DNA of 64,000 bases from Akkermansiaceae bacterium UBA6138 (lineage in GTDB: Bacteria; Verrucomicrobiota; Verrucomicrobiia; Verrucomicrobiales; DEV007), in assembly GCA_002422425.1 (NCBI GenBank), contig DIVG01000028.1, positions 332 to 64,331 of the forward strand. The letters run 5' to 3'. The position numbers and the translations under genes were made by a program. Under the pieces are notes generated by a model, which saw nothing but the letters and a program-made list of their open reading frames with translations, was not told where the DNA came from and ran no database searches. Shown here in pieces: positions 8,644-15,427 of this stretch (its first letter is position 1; every line of letters begins with the position of its first letter).

Positions 8644-9504
8644 ATGAAATTGCTCCGCTTTGGCCCAAAGGGCTCCGAGAAACCCGGTTTGCAACTTGAG
8701 GACGGCACGCGCATCGACGCGTCGGGCTTCGGGATGGACTGGAATCATGATTTTTTTGCCGATCCGGCGAATTTCGACAAGCTCGCGGCCTGGATTTCGA
8801 ACCACGCGGCGAGTGCGCCCCGCGTCAGCGATGACAGCCGCCTCGGTTCCGCCGTGGCGCGTCCCGGCAAGCTTATCTGCATCGGGCTGAATTTTTCCGA
8901 CCACGCTGAGGAGGCCGGTATGGACATCCCGAAAGAGCCCATCGTCTTTTTCAAAGCGACCAGCGCGATGGTCGGTCCCAACGACGATGTCGTGATCCCG
9001 CGCGGCAGCGAGAAGACCGACTGGGAAGTCGAACTTGCCTTCGTCATCGGGAAGAAGGCCAGCTATGTCACGAAAGAGGAAGCCCTCGATTACGTCGCCG
9101 GCTACGTCCTGCACAATGACTACAGCGAGCGTGCCTATCAGCTCGAGCGCGGCGGGCAGTGGGTCAAGGGCAAGAGCTGTGACACGTTCGCTCCGATCGG
9201 ACCGTTCCTGGCCACAGCCGACGAGATCGCCGATCCCGAGAATCTGAAGATGTGGCTTACCGTGAACGGCGAGACGAAGCAGAACGGCAATTCGAACAAA
9301 CTGATCTTCGGGATTGCGCATCTCGTGAGTTACCTCAGCGAATTCATGACTCTAGAGCCCGGCGACATCGTCTCAACGGGAACGCCTCCCGGCGTCGGGA
9401 TGGGAGCCAAGCCGCCGCAATTTATGAAACCTGGCGACGTCGTCGAACTCGGCATCGAAGGCCTCGGCAGTTCGAAGCAGACGGCGGTGGCGTGGTCGAG
9501 GTGA
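8644..9504 (+). CDS. fumarylacetoacetate hydrolase (FAH) family protein
   Basis: FAH-fold hydrolase/decarboxylase, 286 aa. It has a short N-terminal domain followed by the catalytic beta-roll beginning GKLICIGLNFSDHAEEAG. Metal ligands of the family are visible as DWEVELAFVIG (the E-x-E pair) and the later HNDYSERAYQ (Asp). GKSCDTFAPIGP and the C-terminal GDIVSTGTPPGVGMG are also typical. Closest known types are 2,4-diketo-3-deoxy-L-fuconate hydrolases and ureidoglycolate lyase-like enzymes, so a role in deoxy-sugar or aromatic acid breakdown is plausible. It has its own predicted promoter and faces moaC in a convergent arrangement. Confidence 0.88.
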   Translation: MKLLRFGPKGSEKPGLQLEDGTRIDASGFGMDWNHDFFADPANFDKLAAWISNHAASAPRVSDDSRLGSAVARPGKLICIGLNFSDHAEEAGMDIPKEPIVFFKATSAMVGPNDDVVIPRGSEKTDWEVELAFVIGKKASYVTKEEALDYVAGYVLHNDYSERAYQLERGGQWVKGKSCDTFAPIGPFLATADEIADPENLKMWLTVNGETKQNGNSNKLIFGIAHLVSYLSEFMTLEPGDIVSTGTPPGVGMGAKPPQFMKPGDVVELGIEGLGSSKQTAVAWSR

Positions 9505-9570
9505 GCGGCCCGGCCTCTGCGGCTCGCAGAGCGAAGGATGGCTGGCGGGAGGCGGGAGGAGGTAGTGAAT

Positions 9571-9592
9571 AACGTGAGTTTTTCGGCGTAAT
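9571..9592. repeat. dispersed 22-nt element between convergent genes
   Basis: This 22-nt stretch matches 6537-6558 with a single mismatch (shared core aacgtgagtttttcgg). It directly abuts the moaC stop codon and lies between the converging FAH-family and moaC genes. The left hairpin arm seen at 6532-6539 is only partly kept here, so a terminator role is uncertain. Confidence 0.5.
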
Positions 9593-10060
9593 CTACCCCG
9601 CAGCCTCGCCCTTTGTCTTCTCCTTCAGTGTGATCTCTCGCACGATCATCATTTGATCGATCGCTTTGCACATGTCGTAGATCGTGAGGGCGGCGACGGA
9701 GACGGCGGTGAGGGCTTCCATCTCGACGCCGGTTTTCGCGTCGGTTCGGACGAGGCAGGTGATGCGGATCCCTTCCGTGACCGCTTCGAAATCGACTGCT
9801 ACTTTCGTCAGCGGCAACTGATGGCAGAGCGGAATGAGATCCGCAGTGCGCTTCGCGGCCTGGATACCCGCGACCCGTGCCACTGCGAGGACGTCGCCCT
9901 TGGGCACCGCGCCGTCGGTGATCGCACGAATCGTCGCAGGCAGCAGGGCGATGAATCCCTCGGCGACCGCTTCGCGCCGCACGACCGGTTTGTCCGAGAC
10001 ATCGACCATCGCGGCGGTGCCGTCGGGTCGCAGATGGGTCAGAGAGGGGGTGGCATCCAT
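9593..10060 (-). CDS. moaC: cyclic pyranopterin monophosphate synthase MoaC
   Basis: Molybdenum-cofactor enzyme that turns the MoaA product into cyclic pyranopterin monophosphate; 155 aa. Family hallmarks are MVDVSDK near the N-terminus, ADLIPLCHQLPL in the middle, and TGVEMEALTAVS followed by IYDMCKAID with the catalytic Asp/Lys pair. The ATG at 10060 is chosen since it gives the usual length before MVDVS; the frame is open back to 10123. No ribosome-binding site is seen. No other molybdenum-cofactor gene lies in the window, and the permease gene upstream on the same strand ends 227 bp away, so moaC is probably separate from it. Confidence 0.9.
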   Translation of the reverse strand: MDATPSLTHLRPDGTAAMVDVSDKPVVRREAVAEGFIALLPATIRAITDGAVPKGDVLAVARVAGIQAAKRTADLIPLCHQLPLTKVAVDFEAVTEGIRITCLVRTDAKTGVEMEALTAVSVAALTIYDMCKAIDQMMIVREITLKEKTKGEAAG

Positions 10061-10287
10061 GCCGGAACTGTGGGCGGAGGAAGTCCGTTGCGCAATGGAC
10101 AAAAGCAGCGTCGGCGAGGTCATCGACGCGGAGGTGAAAGCGGCGGGGTGGTAGAGGGGCAGCGCCCCAAACCAAAATGTACGACGCTAGTCACAGTAGC
10201 TCGCCTCGACGACCGGTTCGCCGGCATCGGCGATGGCGTTCGTCAGCGCGCCTGCGGCGAGGAGCGGGAGGAATGTCAGAGTCTCTT

Positions 10288-11226
10288 TCATGTCGTGGAG
10301 TTGTTCGTGATGGGGGCGGGCTCCGGCACGATGGCTGCTTCGCGACGCCATTTGGTGACGATGCCCTCGTGGGGTCCGAAAAGCCAGGCGAGGGCGAAAA
10401 TGAGACCCGAGGCCAGGGCGATCATACCCGAGGTCGTGGTGCTCTCGAAGCCGAACCAGCCCGGCACGATGAGCGCACCGATGTGTCCGCAGACGGCTGC
10501 GAGCACTGCCGCCGCGACGGAAATGAGAAGCATTTTTAAAAGGTCGTGGGTGAGGAGCAGGGCGGTCGCGGGCGGGACGATGAGCATCGCGATCACGATG
10601 ATGCTGCCGACTGACTCAAACGCCGCCACCGTCGTGACCGCGACCATGGTCATGAGGAGGTAATGGAGAAACTGCGAGGAGTAGCCGAGGGTGTCGGCCA
10701 GATCCGGGTCGAAGGAGGTGAGCTTTAATTCTTTGTAAAGTAGTCCGATGATGCCGAGGTTCAGGAGCAGGACGATGCCGTTCACAAGAGCGGCTCGGGG
10801 GATGGCGATGCCTCCGAGGGTGACGGTGTCTAGCGGGGTCAGTTCGAGAGCTCCATAAAGGACACAGCCTGGATCGAGATCGACGTGGTCGGCGGCCTGG
10901 CGGATGAGGAGAAGGCCGATCGCGAAGAGGGTCGTGAAGACGATGCCCATAGCCGCACCGCGATCGACATTGCCGAAACGTGTGATCCACTGGGTGAAGA
11001 GGGCGGTGAGAACTCCGGCGATGGCGGCGCCGATGAACATGGCAACGCTCGCACGGGCCCCGGTCACAAGAAAGGCGATGGCAAGCCCGGGGAGAACAGC
11101 GTGGCTGATCGCGTCACCCATCATGCTCATTTTCCGGAGCACAAGAAAGCAGCCGGGCAGGGCACAGGCGGCGGCGCAGAGAGCACCGATGATAACGATC
11201 CAGGTGTCAAATCCGGTCCAGTTCAT
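10288..11226 (-). CDS. metal ABC transporter permease (ABC-3 family)
   Basis: Inner-membrane permease of 312 aa from the family that imports Mn, Zn or Fe (ZnuB/MntB/TroC-like). It shows about eight hydrophobic segments and the family's conserved stretch LRKMSMMGDAISHAVLPGLA, where the cytosolic loop contacts the ATPase. It is the last gene of a four-gene importer on the minus strand; its start overlaps the stop of the preceding permease by four bases. Two different permeases in one operon fit the Mnt/Tro type, where they pair. The metal is not certain; the DtxR-type regulator next door favours Mn or Fe. Confidence 0.88.
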   Translation of the reverse strand: MNWTGFDTWIVIIGALCAAACALPGCFLVLRKMSMMGDAISHAVLPGLAIAFLVTGARASVAMFIGAAIAGVLTALFTQWITRFGNVDRGAAMGIVFTTLFAIGLLLIRQAADHVDLDPGCVLYGALELTPLDTVTLGGIAIPRAALVNGIVLLLNLGIIGLLYKELKLTSFDPDLADTLGYSSQFLHYLLMTMVAVTTVAAFESVGSIIVIAMLIVPPATALLLTHDLLKMLLISVAAAVLAAVCGHIGALIVPGWFGFESTTTSGMIALASGLIFALAWLFGPHEGIVTKWRREAAIVPEPAPITNNSTT

Positions 11227-12572
11227 GGGCGGGCGGAAGGTTCGAGGGGGTGAGGGCTGGGCGGCACGCGGTGAGCGAGGTCGTGGTCGCTGAGGTAGGT
11301 CTCAAGCTGGCGCACGAGCTTGGCCCCGAGGATGTGCTCGACCATGTCCGCGTCGCGATCGACGTGGCTGGGCGCGATGTCGGCGTATTGGATGAGATAG
11401 GTCTCCCAGAGGCGGTGATTTCGCGTCGCCCGCGAGGCCTCGCCGTAGCCTGACTCCGAAAGACGAATCAGGCCCGGAGCGGCGATCTCGAGATGGTCCT
11501 CGTGACGGGCGATTCTGAGGATGCGGCGGAGTTGCAGGGGAGACCACGACCGTTTTGCGAGGAGATCGGCGAGCGGAAAAGGTTCGTTCACCACCGGTCC
11601 ATCTCCGGCCTGGACTTCGAGAATCTCGTAGGCGGCGCGGAGGAGATGCTGACGATCGACTTTTCGTCGCAGCCGTCCCTGCTGCACCCGGCGGGGAATG
11701 ACTCCGCGGACCGGGGCAAAGAGCATGCTGAGGAGGAAGAGGGCCGCCGCGACGATAACGATGACGGCGCCGGCCGGAAGCTGCGGAGTCAGGGCGCTGA
11801 GAGAGGCGCCAAGCCAGCCGCTCATTCCTCCAATGAGGGCGGCGATGAGCAGCATTGGCACGAGCCGCTGAGTCCAGAACCTCGCCGCCGTCGGCGGGGT
11901 GATGAGAAAGGCGATCACGAGGATGAGTCCGACCGATTGCAGTCCGATCACGGTGACGGCGGTGACGAGGGTGAGGAGAAGGATGTCGAGAAACAAGGTC
12001 GGCCATCCCTGCGAAGCGGCGAAGCCGTCATCGAAGCAGAGCAGGAGGAACTCTTTGAGGAAAACGAGGCACGTGAGTGAGGACAGTCCCGCCACGATGG
12101 AGATGAGAAGGAAGTCGGCGTGGACCATCGAGGCGGTCTTCCCGTAGATGAAAGATTCGAGCCCTGCGGCGCTTGCCCCCGGCATGCTCTGGACCATGCG
12201 GAGACTGGCGACCCCGACGCCGAAGAAGACACTGAGGACGAAGCCCATCGCGACGTCGTCGCGCAGGCGGGTGGTGTGGCGGATCACGAGCATCGTCGCA
12301 ACCCCGGCGATGCCGGAAAGAGTCGCGCCGAGGAGGAGCCCCGGTAGTGATTTTCCCGAGCCACCGAGGGCGACCATCGCGGCAAAGGCGATCGCGACGC
12401 CCGGCAGGGTCGCGTGGGATAGGGCGTCGCCCATGAGCGAACGTTTCCGCAGGAGCAGGAACGAACCGACGAGACCGGCCGCAATCCCGAGTAGAGTGGT
12501 GCTCAGGACGACGAGACGGGTGTTGTAGTTCTGCAGTAGCAGGACCTCAACGATTTCTCTTAGGTCGGGCAT
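11223..12572 (-). CDS. metal ABC permease fused to DtxR-like metal-sensing domain
   Basis: Protein of 449 aa. Residues about 1-295 form a second ABC-3 permease with LLRKRSLMGDALSHATLPG in the conserved loop. The remaining 150 residues are cytosolic and resemble the C-terminal half of DtxR/MntR repressors: a winged-helix-like stretch followed by NHRLWETYLIQYADI and DADMVEHILG, which keep the His and Glu-His positions used for metal binding in stand-alone DtxR proteins. The fusion probably lets imported metal feed back on the channel. It sits between the ATPase gene (12 bp upstream) and the first-listed permease (overlap). Confidence 0.85.
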   Translation of the reverse strand: MPDLREIVEVLLLQNYNTRLVVLSTTLLGIAAGLVGSFLLLRKRSLMGDALSHATLPGVAIAFAAMVALGGSGKSLPGLLLGATLSGIAGVATMLVIRHTTRLRDDVAMGFVLSVFFGVGVASLRMVQSMPGASAAGLESFIYGKTASMVHADFLLISIVAGLSSLTCLVFLKEFLLLCFDDGFAASQGWPTLFLDILLLTLVTAVTVIGLQSVGLILVIAFLITPPTAARFWTQRLVPMLLIAALIGGMSGWLGASLSALTPQLPAGAVIVIVAAALFLLSMLFAPVRGVIPRRVQQGRLRRKVDRQHLLRAAYEILEVQAGDGPVVNEPFPLADLLAKRSWSPLQLRRILRIARHEDHLEIAAPGLIRLSESGYGEASRATRNHRLWETYLIQYADIAPSHVDRDADMVEHILGAKLVRQLETYLSDHDLAHRVPPSPHPLEPSARP

Positions 12573-12583
12573 GAGCGGCTGGA

Positions 12584-13429
12584 TCAGTGGGGGGTGGAAC
12601 GCAGGGCCTCGGCCGCCTTTTCGAGAAGGCTGAGCTTGCCTCCGTAAGTCTTTTGCAAATTCTCGCGGGTGAAGGTCTCAGTGGCCGGTCCGTCGGCGAC
12701 GACGCGCATGTTGATGAGGACGAGCCAGTCAAAGTAGGTCGTGACGGTGGCGAGATCGTGATGGACGACGAGGCAGGTTTTACCCCTTTCGCTGAGTTTG
12801 CGGAGGAGATCGACGATGGCCTCCTCGGTGGCGGCATCGACGGCGGCAAAGGGCTCGTCCATGAGGTAGAGGTCGGCGTCCTGCATGAGGGCGCGGGCGA
12901 GAAAGACACGCTGTTGCTGACCTCCGGAGAGCTGGCTGATTTGCCGCAGAGCGAGATGGCCGATGCCGACCTGGTCGAGGGCGTCCATGGCCCTTTCGGT
13001 TTCAGCCTTGCTGACGCGTCTGAACCAACCGAGACGGCGGTAGGATCCCATCGCGACGACATCGAGCGCATTGACGGGAAAATCCCAGTCAACACTTTCG
13101 CGCTGAGGGACATAAGCGACGCGGTGCCGATTCTTCCGATAGGGTTTGCCGTAAATATGCGCCCAGCCCGAGGTGAGGGGGACGAGGTCGAGGCAGGCTT
13201 TGAGAAGGGTGCTTTTCCCGGCACCGTTCGGTCCGACCACGCCGACCAGTTTGCCCTCGGGAATGTTCAGTTCAATATCCCAGAGGACTGGCTTGCGGTG
13301 GTAGGCGACGGTGAGGTCGTGGATCGCGAGGGGGATCCCGGGCGGATGCTCGGGACGCGTCCCGGTCTGTCTCGCGGGAAAAGTGGACTGGGTGTTGAGT
13401 GATTCCGAATGCATGCAGTCAGGGGTCAC
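12584..13429 (-). CDS. metal ABC transporter ATP-binding protein
   Basis: ATPase of the Mn/Zn/Fe importer, 281 aa. Walker A is GPNGAGKSTL, the signature motif LSGGQQQRVFLARAL, Walker B DLYLMDEPFAAVD, followed by the switch His in VVHHDLATV. The first 30 residues before IPLAIHDLTVAYH are not part of the domain. An alternative ATG at 13414 is equally possible. The downstream permease follows after 12 bp and the substrate-binding protein gene ends 26 bp upstream, which supports one transcript starting at the palindromic operator near 14.48 kb. Confidence 0.92.
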   Translation of the reverse strand: MTPDCMHSESLNTQSTFPARQTGTRPEHPPGIPLAIHDLTVAYHRKPVLWDIELNIPEGKLVGVVGPNGAGKSTLLKACLDLVPLTSGWAHIYGKPYRKNRHRVAYVPQRESVDWDFPVNALDVVAMGSYRRLGWFRRVSKAETERAMDALDQVGIGHLALRQISQLSGGQQQRVFLARALMQDADLYLMDEPFAAVDAATEEAIVDLLRKLSERGKTCLVVHHDLATVTTYFDWLVLINMRVVADGPATETFTRENLQKTYGGKLSLLEKAAEALRSTPH

Positions 13430-13454
13430 GGGTCATGGGGGGAAATATCGTGAG

Positions 13455-14435
13455 TCATGGGCTTGAAGAGGAGAGCTTTTCCTGAAAGCCTTTTGCGGGG
13501 GCGGTGCCGCCGAGGGCGCGGGTAATGGTGGTGATATTGTGATCGATCATGCCGAGGTAGGTGCCCTCGTAGGTCCCGGCGGGTCCCATCGCGTCGGAGT
13601 AGAGTTCTCCGCCGATGACGACGGTATGGCCCTGGGCGGCGGCACCTTCAAGGAGGGCCCGGACGTTTTTGTCGGAGACGGAACTCTCCACGAAGACAGC
13701 GGGGATCTTTCGTGATACGAGAAAGGAGACGAGTGTTTCGATGTCTTTTACCCCGGCCTCGGACTCGGTGCTCATGCCCTGGACACCGCGCACTTCGATG
13801 CCGTAGGCGCGGGAAAGGTAGTTGAAGGCATCGTGGGCGGTCACGAGGACTCGCTGCGGTTCGGGGATGGTGGCGATGGCGACCCTCGCGTAATCGTCGA
13901 GTTTCGTGAGCTGCTCCTGATAGGCGGAGGCGTTATCGTGATAGCGGGCGCCGTTGGCCGGGTCATGATCGGATAGGGCCCGTTCGGCCACGGTGACGGC
14001 CTTTTTCCAACCCTGCACATCCATCCAGACGTGGGGATCATAATGCTTGGTTTCGTCGGTGATGACGTAGTCTCCCTGGTCAAGGATGGCCTCGGTCACG
14101 GCGACGACCTTTTTCCCCGACCCGGCGAGACGCACGAGAACATCGCCCATTTTCCCCTCAAGCATCAGCCCGTTGTAAAAGATGAGATCGGCGGCCTGGA
14201 GGGCTTTCACATCGGTGCTCGTGGGTTTGTAGAGATGAGGATCGACGCCTTCGCCAATGATTCCTTTGACAGAGGCGCGGTCTCCGGCAACGACGCGAAC
14301 GATGTCAGCGATCATGCCCACGGTGGCCGCCACTTCGAGGGGGGCGCCGGGAACTTTTTCCTCCGGTCCGCAGGCGGCGAGAAACAGGCCGAAAAGCACG
14401 GCAGCGAGAGGTCGGGAGAGGGAGGTCATCATCAT
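13455..14435 (-). CDS. metal-binding lipoprotein of ABC importer (cluster A-I)
   Basis: Periplasmic or membrane-tethered metal-binding protein, 326 aa, first gene of the importer operon. The signal sequence ends in a lipobox LAAC followed by GPEEK. Expected metal ligands of the MntC/PsaA/TroA/ZnuA family are seen: DPHLY (His), DPHVWMD (His), FVESSVSDK (Glu) and ELYSDAMG (Asp). The short linker without a His-rich loop fits Mn or Fe binders better than high-affinity Zn binders. Three consecutive ATG codons (14435, 14432, 14429) are possible starts. The predicted promoter is buried in the palindrome shared with the regulator gene. Confidence 0.9.
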   Translation of the reverse strand: MMMTSLSRPLAAVLFGLFLAACGPEEKVPGAPLEVAATVGMIADIVRVVAGDRASVKGIIGEGVDPHLYKPTSTDVKALQAADLIFYNGLMLEGKMGDVLVRLAGSGKKVVAVTEAILDQGDYVITDETKHYDPHVWMDVQGWKKAVTVAERALSDHDPANGARYHDNASAYQEQLTKLDDYARVAIATIPEPQRVLVTAHDAFNYLSRAYGIEVRGVQGMSTESEAGVKDIETLVSFLVSRKIPAVFVESSVSDKNVRALLEGAAAQGHTVVIGGELYSDAMGPAGTYEGTYLGMIDHNITTITRALGGTAPAKGFQEKLSSSSP

Positions 14436-14458
14436 TTTTGCCGTGCGCTTGTTGAGTC

Positions 14459-14486
14459 AATCTAGAACGTTATCTTGACTGGTCAA
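14459..14486 (-). promoter_or_regulatory. predicted promoter of metal importer operon
   Basis: On the minus strand TTGACC (14486-14481) and TAGATT (14464-14459) are separated by 16 bp. The -35 hexamer lies inside the palindromic operator, so a bound repressor would block polymerase. The leader to the first ATG is about 16 nt. Confidence 0.5.
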
Positions 14487-14491
14487 GATAA
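14470..14491. promoter_or_regulatory. palindromic operator for DtxR-type regulator
   Basis: A perfect inverted repeat, TTATCTTGAC and GTCAAGATAA, separated by TG. It lies in the 99-bp gap between the divergent importer operon and the dtxR-family gene, covers the importer -35 box and ends 5 bp before the regulator's own -35 box. Position, symmetry and neighbours all point to metal-dependent control of both directions; the regulator next door is the obvious ligand. This is an inference from sequence. Confidence 0.75.
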
Positions 14492-14496
14492 AATGG

Positions 14497-14525
14497 TTGA
14501 GCGGTTAAAGAGTTGAGATTATACT
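14497..14525 (+). promoter_or_regulatory. predicted promoter of dtxR-family gene, leaderless type
   Basis: TTGAGC (14497-14502), 17-bp spacer, TATACT (14520-14525). The -10 box ends 9 bp before the ATG at 14535, implying almost no 5' leader. It lies beside the palindromic operator. Confidence 0.5.
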
Positions 14526-14534
14526 TGCGACGTC

Positions 14535-15191
14535 ATGGCCTCCAGCACCGTAGAAAATTACCTAAAAGCGATCCTCCACTTGCAGGGTGAGGGGGCTAGC
14601 GGCACCACGGTGGGGGAGATCGCTAAAGAACTTGAAGTGACTCCGGGGACGGTGACTATCATGATGCGTCATCTCAAGGACCGCGGTCTCATTTCTTACG
14701 AGCCCCGACGGGGTCTGTCCCTCCTCCCAAGCGGTCGCGTCGAGGCGCTCAAGGTGGTGCGTCGCCATCGGCTCATTGAGTCATTTCTCGTTGAGGTGAT
14801 GTCGCTTGACTGGTCCGAGGTCCATGAAGAGGCAGAAATCCTCGAGCATGTCATTTCGGACCGGCTTCTCGACCGCATGGATAAGATGCTCGGCGAGCCG
14901 ACCCATGACCCGCACGGGGATCCCATTCCCGATCGCAACGGTGTCATTGCCGAGAATACCGCGCAACCTCTGCTCGAAGTCGCTGCCGGGGAGTATCGCG
15001 TCGTGCGCGTATCCGATGATGACCCGGCACTGCTTGGATGGCTTAACGAAAAAGGCCTGCGAATAGGTGAAGAGTTCCGTCTCACCCACCCCGATCGTGC
15101 TGCCGGTCTGCTTGAACTGGCGAGACGCGGGGGCGAGCGCCTCCAGCTCGGGTTTCAGGTGGCCGGGCGGGTCTTCGTCGAAGCGGTCTAA
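14535..15191 (+). CDS. DtxR/MntR-family metal-dependent repressor
   Basis: Regulator of 218 aa with the full DtxR layout. Residues about 1-65 are the winged helix (VGEIAKELEVTPGTVTIMMR is the recognition region). Residues about 65-140 form the metal-binding dimerisation domain with RRHRLIESFLVEV and EEAEILEHVISD. The C-terminal 70 residues form an SH3-like FeoA-type domain (EYRVVRVSDDDP onward). It is divergent from the Mn/Fe/Zn importer, and a perfect palindrome lies between them. Predicted role: repress import, and probably itself, when metal is plentiful. Whether it senses Mn or Fe is not decidable by eye. Confidence 0.92.
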   Translation: MASSTVENYLKAILHLQGEGASGTTVGEIAKELEVTPGTVTIMMRHLKDRGLISYEPRRGLSLLPSGRVEALKVVRRHRLIESFLVEVMSLDWSEVHEEAEILEHVISDRLLDRMDKMLGEPTHDPHGDPIPDRNGVIAENTAQPLLEVAAGEYRVVRVSDDDPALLGWLNEKGLRIGEEFRLTHPDRAAGLLELARRGGERLQLGFQVAGRVFVEAV

Positions 15192-15262
15192 ACGAGGCAA
15201 ACTCTTTTTCCTTGCGAAAGCGCGATAAGCCTACATCTTAGCCCTCCGCCAAGTGATAAAAT

Positions 15263-15350
15263 GGACAGATGTCTGAGCGGTTTAAGGAGCACGCTTGGAA
15301 AGCGTGTGTAGGGCAACCTACCGTGGGTTCGAATCCCACTCTGTCCGCCA
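15263..15350 (+). tRNA. tRNA-Ser (anticodon GGA)
   Basis: An 88-nt tRNA with encoded CCA. The acceptor stem GGACAGA pairs with TCTGTCC. The anticodon stem CACGC/GCGTG encloses the loop ttGGAaa with anticodon GGA at 15297-15299, reading UCC and UCU. A long variable arm (class II) lies between 15307 and 15321, and the T arm GTGGG-TTCGAAT-CCCAC is perfect. Serine identity follows from anticodon and long variable arm. Confidence 0.97.
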
Positions 15351-15427
15351 TCAAAGAGCGCCTTTTCCCTGTTCACGGCTTTTTTTTATGTTCACTTCCG
15401 GCCGCGCTTTGGCACCTTCCTCAAGGT

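Noticed and set aside
15188..15376. Short minus-strand ORF across the tRNA gene
   Set aside because: Its peptide is only the reverse strand of tRNA-Ser; the tRNA cloverleaf explains the sequence.
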